A program made the position numbers and the translations under genes. Below, in pieces: positions 12,361 to 22,426 of a DNA stretch of 64,000 bases. The stretch comes from Lodderomyces elongisporus (lineage: Eukaryota; Ascomycota; Pichiomycetes; Serinales; Debaryomycetaceae): the NCBI RefSeq assembly GCF_030384665.1, contig NC_083673.1, positions 2,551,501 through 2,615,500 of the forward strand, read 5' to 3'. Below the pieces are notes generated by a model. That model worked only from the letters and a program-made list of their open reading frames with translations. It had not been told where the DNA came from and made no database searches. Each line of letters starts with the position of its first letter. Within the stretch, counting starts at the first letter, position 1.

Positions 12361-14094
12361 TTAGGCGTATTCTTCGCTAGTTGGTTTTGAAAATTCTGCA
12401 TAATTAGGCCTCAAGACCTGGTCTTTCGACAGTGGTGGAGTCCATGAGCCTGATCTCCAAGGCACTACGCCTTCTGCATACATTTCATCAACCTCCTCCA
12501 ATGTCAATCCTTTAGACTCCATGATGCAAAAGTAGACAAATACAAACGAGACAGCAATACAGCCTGTAAAGACAAATCCGTAGTAGAAATGGATGGAGTT
12601 GATGATGAATGAAGATGTGAAGGAAATGAGAAAGCCCCACATCCAATTGCAACCAAGAGCGACACTGATTGCTTTTGATCTAACTCTTAGTGGGTACATT
12701 TCTGACAAGACTGCGAAAACACCACCTGCCCAAGTTGAGGCAAAGAAAAAAATGTATAAGCAAGTAACAAAAATCATTGCTTTTCCAGTAGGCAAGTGAG
12801 TTGCCGAAGCGCTAAACGTATCATCTTGATACAAGTTGATTGAACCAAGGATTGAGTAGATGATAAAACAAACAAACATTCCGGCAGACCCAACCAAAAG
12901 GCAAAGTCTTCTTCCGAATCTCTCGATTGCCCAAATATTAACAAATGTCGATATAAAATTCACTGCACCCAATATCATTGAAGTTTGAAATGAATCTTGC
13001 AATCCGACTGCTTTAAATATGGTGGTTGCAAAGTAGAAGAAATAATTGTTTCCTGTCAATTGTTGCAAAGAAGCCAATGCGATACCGGTGAGAACTCTTT
13101 TGAGAATTGCAGGTCTTCCAGTAATCAAATCTATCCACGAAGCGGTTCCAGCCAAACGTTCTTTGTCAATACCAGCTTGAATAAGTTGAAATTCTGAAAG
13201 AACAAACTTGTCATCAACAGTTAACTTGTTTGATTTCGCAATTGATTTTTTAGCGTCATCCAATCTGTGCTTTTCTATCAAATACCTAGGCGATTCGGGC
13301 ATAAAGAGCATACCAACAATTAAAAAGATGGCCCAAAGAAAACACAAGCCCAAGGGGATTCTCCATTGTGCTGAATTATTCAACTGCTTAGTCCCATAGG
13401 TGCAACAGTACCCAATAAATATACCCAATGTGATACACAATTGGAAACAACAAACCAAAGTACCTCTCAATTTTTTTGGTGCACTTTCCGAAATGAACAT
13501 TGGTGAAATCACCGAAACTGTACCTACTGCCAATCCAGTAATAGCACGCCCAATGCAAATCTGGTACCATTGATGTTGTGCTGTGATCTGAACAATGATA
13601 CCAACAACGTAAATTGCCATCGAGAACATCAAACCGATTCGTCTTCCATATAAATCACCAACTTTGGAGAAAATCAATCCCCCAATACAGCAACCAACAT
13701 TGAAAATGGAGATAATCAACCCAGTGCGAATGTTCGACAAGTACTTCACTCCATCCATAGAATCCAGTTGGCCAAACCTGTCGATAAAGTCTGTCATATT
13801 TACAAAACCAGAGATTGTTCCCGTGTCATAGCCAAAGACAAATCCTCCAAAGGCAACAAGAAAACAGAGAAACGTAATCAAAATGTAGCTTTTCCAGTTC
13901 TTTTCCGGAAGAGGTGGTTCGTCTTGTTGATCTTGTGGATATTGTTTACTTTTTCTGGTGTTTTCCACACTTTGCGTCTCTTTTTGCATCAATGAAGAAT
14001 CGTTGTCTTCTTTGGGCAATTGTTCGCTAATCGAAGGTGTTGTTTGTTGTGTGAGCTCTACCGTTTGTGCAGTTGGTTTATAGTCCATTGTCAT
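12361..14094 (-). CDS. hexose transporter, MFS sugar porter (HGT/HXT-like)
   Basis: A 577-residue sugar porter of the major facilitator superfamily with 12 predicted membrane segments and hydrophilic ends, expected in the plasma membrane. Family motifs seen: FVFGYDTGTISGF in segment 1, DLYGRRIGL in the 2-3 loop, PESPRYLIEK before the central loop, QQLTGNNYFFYF in segment 7 and ERFGRRLCLL in the 8-9 loop. The segment-7 motif and the tail GLTLEEVDEMYAEGVVPW place it with fungal hexose carriers such as Candida HGT proteins; the exact substrate is inference. The usual PETKG after segment 12 reads MESKG here. Translation could also begin at the in-frame ATG two codons later (14088). Confidence 0.88.
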   Translation of the reverse strand: MTMDYKPTAQTVELTQQTTPSISEQLPKEDNDSSLMQKETQSVENTRKSKQYPQDQQDEPPLPEKNWKSYILITFLCFLVAFGGFVFGYDTGTISGFVNMTDFIDRFGQLDSMDGVKYLSNIRTGLIISIFNVGCCIGGLIFSKVGDLYGRRIGLMFSMAIYVVGIIVQITAQHQWYQICIGRAITGLAVGTVSVISPMFISESAPKKLRGTLVCCFQLCITLGIFIGYCCTYGTKQLNNSAQWRIPLGLCFLWAIFLIVGMLFMPESPRYLIEKHRLDDAKKSIAKSNKLTVDDKFVLSEFQLIQAGIDKERLAGTASWIDLITGRPAILKRVLTGIALASLQQLTGNNYFFYFATTIFKAVGLQDSFQTSMILGAVNFISTFVNIWAIERFGRRLCLLVGSAGMFVCFIIYSILGSINLYQDDTFSASATHLPTGKAMIFVTCLYIFFFASTWAGGVFAVLSEMYPLRVRSKAISVALGCNWMWGFLISFTSSFIINSIHFYYGFVFTGCIAVSFVFVYFCIMESKGLTLEEVDEMYAEGVVPWRSGSWTPPLSKDQVLRPNYAEFSKPTSEEYA

Positions 14095-15592
14095 CCTTTC
14101 CAGCTTTGTTTAGGGTGGGTTTGGTATTGTAAAGATGTATAAAGAGAGCAACTTTTTTGTATTGCTGTTGATTTTGATATTAAAAGTAAAATTATATAGA
14201 AGAAATTATCTCTACGGAAAACAATCAAGGAAACTCCAATCAATATATATATATATATATATATATATCTGTGTCTGTGTCTGTGTCTCTGGCTGATACT
14301 TGCACCATACTCATCTTCAAAAACTGGAGTGTAAGTTTAATAATAGTTTGTCACAAAAGAAACAAAAATCAACTTTTTTTTTTATTACCCCAAGTTGACT
14401 TTGAAAGTGGAAAAGATGATGCAACCCGTGAGTAAAAAAGTTTCATTCGAGGTTTCATCTATTATTCTCTTGACTCTGGTGCGAAAATTCCAAACACTTG
14501 TCTTTGTTTCAGACAACTTTTGTATTGTCCTTTGTTTGTTTTTTTTTTTTTTTTTTGCAGCAATTTCCAAGATTTTTTTTTTCTCCCATCCCCACCAAAA
14601 CCACCACCCCACCTCAGAAAAAATAAAAAAATTTTGTAATTTCTTTTTCCTTCCTTTATTTCTCAATTTATTCTTTTTCTTTTTTTCTGTTTTTTTTTTC
14701 TTTTTCTTTCTGTTCACTCGGATCAATATTCTTGATTGTATTAGAACTTTGACCAACTAAAGCAAGACTTTCGGAGTACTACAAGCTCGGCTGAAACATT
14801 ATGATAAAGTAATGCAGTAGGGCAACTTTTACTTCCAACTTTATTCATTTTTTTTTCTTTGCTTTTTTTTTTTTTGCTTGTTTCGTCATTCATGTTATGC
14901 CAAGTATCTGTTACAACAATAGTCTAAACCCTCTATTTACTTTTGACACTCTATTCAACACACCTTCTCATATTTACTCACTGTATTTTAAGAAACGGTA
15001 TTGCTTCCCCACTCTAACCCATTGGCAACTCAAGGAAGTAACAGAGAAAAGAAATTCAACGGTTTCTTTTTGTGTAATTGAAAACTTAAACTTGCATGTC
15101 CAGGTGTTACATTTTTTTTTACACGGAAAAAAAAAAAAAAGACAATCGCCGAAAATGTTTAATGAGCATTGGCCAAACATGCAAAAAAGAAACAAAACAA
15201 AAAACAAAAAACAAAAAACAAAAAACAAAAATAGTACAAGCACTAATAGGACACCTACTCCTACATACGCAAATATATATGCATTCATACGTATTAATAT
15301 ATCTATATTTGTGAGTGTGTGCATACAAGTATGTAAGAGAGATTGTTAAAACATATACTTTAATAAGAATACGGATTCTTACGTCATTTTCAATGGTTGT
15401 CCTACTCAATCAGCTTGGTAGTAAAGCACGATGATCAAATGTATTATTTCAAATGATATCAAGAAAGAAAAAAGATCTGAAATAAATAAAAAAAGAAAAA
15501 AAGAAAAATTTGTTACATTACTCAAAAAGTATGTTGTCTATAAATAATTTGTCTCTCCAACAGATGGGCAATATGACTATTTTCCCTGCGAT
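14095..15592. other. intergenic: transporter promoter and 3' flank of FRE-1
   Basis: 1.5 kb without a credible gene. It includes (TA)n at about 14243-14267 next to (TGTGTC)n, poly-T runs at 14539-14556, 14574-14582 and 14863-14875, and a (CAAAAAA)n array at about 15195-15229. Reading frames in this stretch are Lys/Phe-rich simple-sequence artefacts. Confidence 0.6.
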
Positions 15593-17974
15593 TTATGCCC
15601 AGACTTGCAATTGTTCAAAATAATCAACTCTTTTGCTTTCGTCATTGTCGATATTATTCACTACAGAAGCACGAATATCATCCACCATTCCAGGATGACC
15701 GCAAGTAATAAAGCATGTTGAGCCCATAGATTCCTTGATATTGGTCCTGACCACTTGCTCTATATTTGGTCTGTCCTCTATAATTGTAATATGTGATAAC
15801 TCCGACTTTACTGTACTGATGAGTTCTTCATTGTTGAAGGAGTTGGATGTACTTTCATTGAAAACAGTGGGTCTCAAATCTTCCTGTATTTTTGTTCGTT
15901 GTTGTTGCTGTTGTTGTTGCTGTTGTTGTTGCTGTTGTTGTTGCTGTGGTTGTTGTTTTTGCTGTTCGCCCTTGGAAATAAGCGGGGTCAACTCATTCAA
16001 CTCTGAAAGATCCGGCATGATCGATATAACTCTTTTGTCAAAATCTTCCTTGTCAATAAGCAAATGAGGTCGAGTAATATAAACTATGGTCTCAATATTC
16101 GTGTGTTCTTTAAGCCTAAGTAGTTCCTCATAGAACCAAAACAAAGAACTGTACTCTCTAACGACCCAAATCAATTTCAATGATTGTTTGTTCTGATTCT
16201 CGCCACCATAACAATGCTTCCTGCTGTTATCGATAGCAACAACCTCGGAGTAAATACCTGGAATTCCATTGCCGCCAGCGGCAAACACTGCACGATCGTA
16301 TTTGTGAGCTGGTGTTGCCTCACCATACGATCCTTCAATGGCTACGCGTATTTTAGTATACTTTTCCTTGTGTGTCTTCAAGTAATTGGCTAATCGCAAA
16401 GTGACTCCTTTTTTCACCTTGATAAACAACACAATATCAACTTCTGTATATGTATATGTGAATGGGTGCGATTGCCAAAAACAACTTGGTCGAAGAAAAT
16501 GAATAAATGCATGTCCCCCTGGTATAGCATCCCAGTTTGGAGGCCGTGGAACAACAACTTTCAATGTTTCATCGGCCAATAAGTAGACTTTGGCCAATGG
16601 AGCACCAAAAGAATAAAGTCGACAAATCCGAATGGCTCTGTCAAAGCCCCAAATCGCAGCCGAGGTGTAATAAAACCATACGCAATATAAATCCTCAACA
16701 TGGACCCATGCTCCAAATATAAAGACTGCTGCCAAAATAATATGAAGCAAAAGAAATAGCTCGTAATAAGCTCGCCGCAACACTAATAAGCCCTGTATCA
16801 AGATGGCTACACCAGCAATGCTCGCTGCCACGCCAAAGTAAATATACGTTTGAAGTGGGTTATGACTTCTTAAATGTATATAGAGCGAATAGTTGAAAGA
16901 GTGGATCAAGATCATCACCATAATCTCGCGCGAGACCCACCGATGCAATGTTATAAATGTTGAATAGTCCCATCGTGTAAACCACTGTAAAAAGTTGTTT
17001 CGCCCACCAAACAAAATAAGCAAAGGCATAAGAAAACTTGAGAGAATACTTGCTCTAACGGCGTAATACCTCAAAAGGGCTATCCCCTTTGTATGAAACA
17101 ATGGGTCGCCTTCAACATACGATATGTTGGCTGTGAATAGATATGCGCAAAGCAAAACTGAGGCAATAAGAATTAATGTCTCGGCCCGTGTTGGTATAAG
17201 CATATCCAATACGTAGGCAAACAGTTGCTCATTGGTTTTGTTTTTCCTGCCCGTTGCCGGCAACGATATAGTCTTTCTAAACCAATTTGTCAAGGGGTCG
17301 GTGAGCTTTCTATTAATTTGAGAAAACCATATTTTAGACCAATTACCCAATGCCGCAAGGCAAAACACAGCAACCCAATATAACACCAAGTATGCTCCAT
17401 AATCAACCGACACGTCAAAGTTTCCTAAAAAACTTTGATATGCTTTTTGGAAAACAAATGTTTCCGAGTCATTCAACTTTGCTGGGAATTGCACAATCGG
17501 AAGCATTGATGAGTTTGAGATGTTAACCTCTTGCGCATGGTTGTCGTAATAGTTATTGGCTCTATAAAATACATCAATATCGAGTGTCTTATTGTATGGT
17601 AAACACATGTTTAGTAGTGAATCAACTTGATTTGGATGCGCAACTCTGTAGCAATGTGAGATTGTGCTGAAGGCATTGAAATTATTGCAGTAGCACCACT
17701 CTATACTCTTGTCTTCTTGACAAAAACGAGCATTTGTGAGTTGAATAAGGTAATTGCATGAGTACAATGCTATTTTGGATTGACCATATTTATGGAAAGG
17801 CGCTCCTTGTTGGGCTTCCATTGGTGATATGGCCATAAAGATTGAGATCAACCAACATACTGTGACAATTTTCTTTAGGCTCAGAAGAAGTCTAGATTTC
17901 AATCTCAAAGGAACCAATAACGGGAATAGTAGAATTGTAAGCCCCACAGTTGTGTAGACTGCTGGAATGTACAT
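15593..17974 (-). CDS. ferric/cupric reductase transmembrane protein (FRE family), copy 1
   Basis: A 793-residue FRE-type metalloreductase. It would take electrons from cytosolic NADPH through FAD and two haems to reduce extracellular ferric or cupric ions. There is a hydrophobic N-terminal segment, a Cys-containing extracellular region (YSCNYL, WCYCNNFN), then a ferric-reductase membrane domain. The haem-ligand histidine pairs are HRWVSREIMVMILIH (near 343-357) and LLHIILAAVFIFGAWVH (near 410-424). The FAD motif HPFTYT lies near 500, the NADPH motif GGNGIPG near 565, and the terminal CGHPGMVDD motif is intact. A poly-Gln run of about 16 residues sits in the variable loop of the NADPH domain. 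It is the most diverged of three copies on this strand. Confidence 0.95.
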   Translation of the reverse strand: MYIPAVYTTVGLTILLFPLLVPLRLKSRLLLSLKKIVTVCWLISIFMAISPMEAQQGAPFHKYGQSKIALYSCNYLIQLTNARFCQEDKSIEWCYCNNFNAFSTISHCYRVAHPNQVDSLLNMCLPYNKTLDIDVFYRANNYYDNHAQEVNISNSSMLPIVQFPAKLNDSETFVFQKAYQSFLGNFDVSVDYGAYLVLYWVAVFCLAALGNWSKIWFSQINRKLTDPLTNWFRKTISLPATGRKNKTNEQLFAYVLDMLIPTRAETLILIASVLLCAYLFTANISYVEGDPLFHTKGIALLRYYAVRASILSSFLMPLLILFGGRNNFLQWFTRWDYSTFITLHRWVSREIMVMILIHSFNYSLYIHLRSHNPLQTYIYFGVAASIAGVAILIQGLLVLRRAYYELFLLLHIILAAVFIFGAWVHVEDLYCVWFYYTSAAIWGFDRAIRICRLYSFGAPLAKVYLLADETLKVVVPRPPNWDAIPGGHAFIHFLRPSCFWQSHPFTYTYTEVDIVLFIKVKKGVTLRLANYLKTHKEKYTKIRVAIEGSYGEATPAHKYDRAVFAAGGNGIPGIYSEVVAIDNSRKHCYGGENQNKQSLKLIWVVREYSSLFWFYEELLRLKEHTNIETIVYITRPHLLIDKEDFDKRVISIMPDLSELNELTPLISKGEQQKQQPQQQQQQQQQQQQQQQQRTKIQEDLRPTVFNESTSNSFNNEELISTVKSELSHITIIEDRPNIEQVVRTNIKESMGSTCFITCGHPGMVDDIRASVVNNIDNDESKRVDYFEQLQVWA

Positions 17975-18508
17975 TATTGAGTTTGGAATCTAAGTAGTGG
18001 ATGTGAAATAATTGAGAGAGAATGGTAAAAAAAAAAAATGGTAATGGAAGTAGTAAAAGTCAAATGGAGAATTCAAGCAAGAATGAAAATGGTGAATGAA
18101 GTTGAACAGACTTTCTGGGGGGAAGGGGAAGAAGAATGGGAGAAATGGGAGAAATGGGAGAAATGGGAGGAAGAAATGGCGGTGGTAGAGGGTGTGCTGA
18201 CGTAAATTTCCCTGGGTTCTTTTTTTTTTGTTCTTTCTCTTTATACTGTTGACTTTAGACTATAGTCTTGGACGTGATCATGAACATGTCTGGTTGAGAC
18301 TTGGGACTAGAAAAGAGGGAAAAAGTTGAATGGCAACAAAAATATTGTTCTTCTGGGGGTTGTATAGAGATCAAATTGATAAAAAAAAATTTTATTTGTA
18401 ATTGTGTACTGCATATAATTGCCGAAATCAAAGTAAAGTGTGGAATTCGTATCTCCTAACCAAACGGAAAAAAATAAAAAATAAAAAATAAAAAACAAAA
18501 AGAGAAGA
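17975..18508. promoter_or_regulatory. remaining native upstream region of FRE copy 1
   Basis: 534 bp between the FRE-1 start codon and the left LTR of the retroelement. It contains four copies of GGGAGAAAT in tandem near 18137-18170 and a T-rich run at 18221-18229, and ends in A-rich sequence. No CCAAT box was seen. Because the LTR carries its own TATA-like sequence, the insertion may have altered control of this gene. Confidence 0.4.
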
Positions 18509-18962
18509 TGTCACAGTGCGACACACACTGGACGCTCTGTGCCCTCGTTTCCGCTAAGTGAATATTTGGAGAATATTGCACGACATGGGAAACTTGAAAC
18601 TTCAAACGAGATGAGTTTATATAAATAGGAACGAGAAGTGGTAAAATTAACTTATCACTATTATATAGAAATATCGGTAAAATATAGATTTTATACGGTC
18701 AACTACATTGAACACAAATCACTAGGTGAACGTGCAGAGTGTATACTCTCACGATTCTCCTTACTAGTGACTTTGTATGAGACAATTTACTCTCTTAACT
18801 TATGAGCATTGAGACCTTTATAGGTGCGATCATTGACAATTACACTTAGTTGGAATATAGCCTATCAAGTCACGAACTCAAACCGCTGGTATCGGTGAGC
18901 TACCAGCTCAAACCGATGCTCAGCAGTCGTACACTTGTTACTTGTGACAGTGCTATGCGACA
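18509..18962. repeat. left LTR
   Basis: 454 bp, TG...CA, with a TATA-like TTTATATAAATA at 18616-18627 that could be the element promoter. It matches the right LTR base for base at an offset of 2100. Confidence 0.9.
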
Positions 18963-18965
18963 GAA

Positions 18966-18979
18966 TGGCGACCAGAGTG
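18966..18979. other. candidate primer-binding site of the LTR element
   Basis: Three bases after the left LTR the sequence reads TGGCGACCAGAGTG. The leading TGG would pair with the CCA end of a tRNA, the usual primer arrangement. I could not match the rest to a specific tRNA from memory, so this rests on position and the TGG only. Confidence 0.35.
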
Positions 18980-19879
18980 AGGAACTCAAATCCTTACAAA
19001 TCATGTTATTTGAATGATTTGATATGGTTACCTAATATTTCAAGTAATTGATACATTGATTGAGGCTACTGTTAAGTAGTATTGTCGACCAGGATATTGA
19101 ATGATCATGACATTTCAATACCTTGGCATTTCAACACTTGGTCAATATCATTTATGAGAAGGACCTGTGGAAGAGTAAATCCCTCATCCACGAATTTAAT
19201 AGCTTCACTATTGTGAACTATAGTTTAAAGGAGGAGCTACTCCTCATTGGAGAACTGCGCGAGTTTAGTCCAATGGAACAGAATGCATCGTGGTCATCGG
19301 AACGTATCCGAGACTACACCAGAAAATATCAAATAGCGTATACTGCCAACACTTTATGATGGAATATTCACCCATCAGTTGACAGAGGGCGAAGGTTGTA
19401 GACGTTAGACAGAGTGCAACTATAGACCGAATAGAGTCGTGTCTGCTGACTTGGCTATAGTTTGAAGGCTGTACGTGTGATAGGCATGGCGTTGAAACGA
19501 GTACCGAAGATTGCACGGGTATAGGTGGCTACCCTCAATTGGTGCAAAGATCGAGGAAAGTATTTTTTTAGGATAATGACCACATCCCTAATTTGGGTTT
19601 ATATCATTTTTTAAAAGACTTATTACATTCTAGAAGGTAAATAAGCACCGTTAAAGCAGCGTTTAAGAAATCATCATTACTGTCTACGGATTTATCTGAG
19701 TATGATGGTAGCAGACTAAACAAACTACACGGTTTATTGGTGAGGTAGAATTACACCATATAAAAAACGGCGGAGATGGTAACTACCGAGGGAAAGACTA
19801 AATTGCATCTCGCAAGAAAGACTTTATAGCATCTTGAGAGAAAGACAAAATTGCATCCCGAAAGAAGCAACCAATTATT

Positions 19880-20103
19880 ATTATGAAACCTCAGTGTTTC
19901 GGGTGAGAAGATACACCTTTCAAAAAACGACGGAGAAGGTAACTACCGTGGGACAGAAGCCCAAAGGAACAACCAACAAATTTTATGAAACCTCAGTGTT
20001 TCGGGTGAGAAGATACACCTTTCAAAAAACGACGGAGAAGGTAACTACCGTGGGACAGAAGCCCAAAGGAACAACCAACTTATTTTATGAAACCTCAGTG
20101 TTT
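19880..20103. repeat. 102-bp tandem repeat inside the LTR element
   Basis: Units starting at 19882, 19984 and 20086 (marker TATGAAACCTCAGTGTTTC) repeat with an exact 102-bp period. The first two are almost identical and the third is cut short by new sequence. A diverged older copy of part of the unit lies at about 19751-19797. 102 bp is 34 codons, and one frame stays open through the array (repeating VRRYTFQKTTEKVTTVGQ), but it has no ATG. Confidence 0.85.
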
Positions 20104-20595
20104 CTACAGGACGTTCAATTATTAGAATATTGGAGATGCTGACTTTCCGTTTTTAGTAGTAGGGGAGTTTTTAACCGAAGTCTTGATATTTTGTCGACGA
20201 ATTCCGAACAAACAGACCCAGGCGCGCGGCTAGTTGATGGTGGAAAGCTTTTTACTTTACCCAATGTATTGTCGACGTCGACTCGTAACCCGCACGGCGT
20301 GAAAGATAATTATATCCCAACAATAACTGAACAAAACCCGCAATATTTGGTTTTTGGATTTGAAGGTATTCATTTGCTACAAACGTTGATGAGAACATTT
20401 CCCTTTTTATTCAATAGAATTTCAGGAAATTGTCGAAACCTTTTGTTGCCGCTTCGCTCACTTTTAATAGGTAAGCCTTTGCTTTGCAGGGGGGGAGGCC
20501 ACAACGGTTATCATCATACTGTACAGTTATCTTACCTCAAATCAATATTTTTCCAAAGTACAACTGAAATTAGGCCGTATCTTTCATCTGACTTT

Positions 20596-20608
20596 GAAGG
20601 GGGGAAGA
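20596..20608 (+). other. polypurine tract of the LTR element
   Basis: GAAGGGGGGAAGA, 13 uninterrupted purines directly before the right LTR, the expected primer site for plus-strand DNA synthesis. It sets the element's orientation as left to right. Confidence 0.8.
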
Positions 20609-21062
20609 TGTCACAGTGCGACACACACTGGACGCTCTGTGCCCTCGTTTCCGCTAAGTGAATATTTGGAGAATATTGCACGACATGGGAAACTTGAAAC
20701 TTCAAACGAGATGAGTTTATATAAATAGGAACGAGAAGTGGTAAAATTAACTTATCACTATTATATAGAAATATCGGTAAAATATAGATTTTATACGGTC
20801 AACTACATTGAACACAAATCACTAGGTGAACGTGCAGAGTGTATACTCTCACGATTCTCCTTACTAGTGACTTTGTATGAGACAATTTACTCTCTTAACT
20901 TATGAGCATTGAGACCTTTATAGGTGCGATCATTGACAATTACACTTAGTTGGAATATAGCCTATCAAGTCACGAACTCAAACCGCTGGTATCGGTGAGC
21001 TACCAGCTCAAACCGATGCTCAGCAGTCGTACACTTGTTACTTGTGACAGTGCTATGCGACA
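20609..21062. repeat. right LTR
   Basis: 454 bp, an apparently exact copy of the left LTR. It is followed by GAAGG, which differs at the last base from the GAAGA before the left LTR. Confidence 0.9.
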
Positions 21063-22426
21063 GAAGGAGAAGCCTCAAACAGAAGCCTCAAAAGAGAAGC
21101 CTCAAAAGAGAGTGTGACTTTTTGGAAGCTAGACGGGCTACTGTTCACCACCACATGACACACTCTACATTACTTTGATCGAATAGATAATGCAAAAACA
21201 CAACAGTCCTAATCGCTGTACATTACTGAAAACAAGACACGTTTTCATTTCCTGGACTCTTTCAATTGTTTTCTCAATTCTTCTCTCAATTAATTGCTTA
21301 TTATTGGTACAATCCGTTTGTGGATACGGCTTCAATTCAAGCATACTAGCTCTACTGATTTAATTTATATAAAAGCCCTCTGGTGGTTATGTTGCCCCTT
21401 GATTGATATCGTCATTCGCAATCCACACTTGCAAAAAAAAATTTACCTTTTATTTCTTCATAAATGCAAAAAATTGAGAAAGAAAAAAAAAAAGTTTGGA
21501 AAAAGGAAAATGTGCGCTACCATAACCGTTGATCGGATACTTTACATTTACGTATATGTATATATACATGTATACTTTTTCGTTTCCACTAATCTTCTAC
21601 TTCCTTTATCTCAATCGACTATTTCCACTTTATCAGTATTTGTTGTTGCTTGCCTCTGATTCCGTAGTTGCTCTCAACTATTGTTTGATGCTTGATTTTT
21701 AGAGATGTCAATACATAATGCAGAGCAGCAGAGGCAACCTTGGCCAAATACTTCTTTATATACATACAATAAACTATTCAAATGACCATATACAATGCAT
21801 TTTTTTGTTCCGGAACTTTGGACGACTTGTTTTTTAATTATTATTACTATTTTTGCACAACATCTATTTGCTCTATGTGTAAAATCAATAGTTGATACTC
21901 TAATCACGTGATTTGTGTCGGATAACTTTACTTTTACGACACTTTTTCTTTTTTTTTTTTTTTTCTCTGGACATTTCTATAATTTATCTTTTTCGTTTGC
22001 TTGTACGTACCCACCCACTCACTTCCCTCACACTTTCTTTCGCTCCCCTCCGATTTGTCATACAAACTTCACTTTGTGCCACTTACGAATTAGTAATGAC
22101 GTAAAGTAGCTAGAACTGTCATGGTTATTATTAAGCAATTACAACACTTATCTTCCAAGTGCCAATTCTAGACCAACTAACTCGATTTGATAATGACAAA
22201 TAAGATTTCATCACCAAAAGCAATAAATAGCAAACAAAGACAAAAGCAAAAGCTATACACATATATGTATATATAAAGGCTAGGTTCTTGATTCAACTTA
22301 GTTTGCATCAAAAGAAAATGATAAAGATAAAGAAAAATAAATCTAAGTAGACAAAGAAAACTCACGAAACATACAATAGATAAGAGAAATAGGTCATCAC
22401 TACCATACCAATACCCGTTCCGCAAA
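21063..22426. other. region between the LTR element and SRX1
   Basis: 1.36 kb. It begins with three near-tandem copies of AGAAGCCTCAAA (about 21068-21107) directly against the right LTR. An E-box palindrome ATCACGTGAT lies at 21903-21912, and a Yap1-type site is listed separately. The rest is AT-rich; no gene seen. Confidence 0.55.
22090..22096 (+). promoter_or_regulatory. Yap1/Cap1-type response element upstream of SRX1
   Basis: TTAGTAA, the reverse complement of the oxidative-stress AP-1 site TTACTAA, lies 331 bp before the SRX1 start, next to TGACGTAA. Yeast SRX1 is a known oxidative-stress (Yap1) target, so the motif fits the gene. Function here is inferred. Confidence 0.5.

Larger units (their letters stand above)
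18963..20608. other. internal region of the LTR element, no recognisable proteins
   Basis: 1646 bp with only short open frames. The longest useful ones (near 19123-19359, 19834-20142 and 20191-20661) have no ATG that opens a convincing protein, or run into the right LTR. None resembles Gag or Pol. Its base composition is less AT-rich and less homopolymeric than the host intergenic DNA. It holds a 102-bp tandem repeat (separate entry). Confidence 0.6.
18509..21062. mobile_element. short LTR retrotransposon lacking gag-pol (non-autonomous)
   Basis: Two direct 454-bp LTRs flank only 1646 bp of internal DNA. As far as I can read line by line, the LTRs are identical. They begin TG and end CA (TGTCACAG...GCGACA). 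A polypurine tract (GAAGGGGGGAAGA) ends exactly where the right LTR starts, and a possible primer-binding site follows the left LTR. No protease, reverse transcriptase, RNase H or integrase motif is seen in any frame. The flanking bases GAAGA and GAAGG look like an imperfect 5-bp target duplication. LTR identity suggests a recent insertion, so enzymes must have come from another element. Confidence 0.85.

Noticed and set aside
14385..14760. Opposed Lys-rich and Phe-rich frames
   Set aside because: Both come from the same poly-A/T runs; simple sequence, not genes.
15195..15229. Regular CAAAAAA repeats as a possible CRISPR-like array
   Set aside because: Uniform 7-bp units without spacers in a nuclear yeast genome; a microsatellite.
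15735..16067. Cys-rich (poly-Cys) forward frame
   Set aside because: Antisense shadow of the poly-Gln codons in FRE copy 1, not a real Cys-rich peptide.
19834..20142. Open frame across the 102-bp repeats as a Gag-like protein
   Set aside because: It has no ATG, and its sequence shows no zinc knuckle or capsid-like features; treated as a repeat instead.
20191..20661. Open frame at the right end of the retroelement
   Set aside because: It runs into the right LTR and shows no retroelement or other recognisable motif; likely chance.
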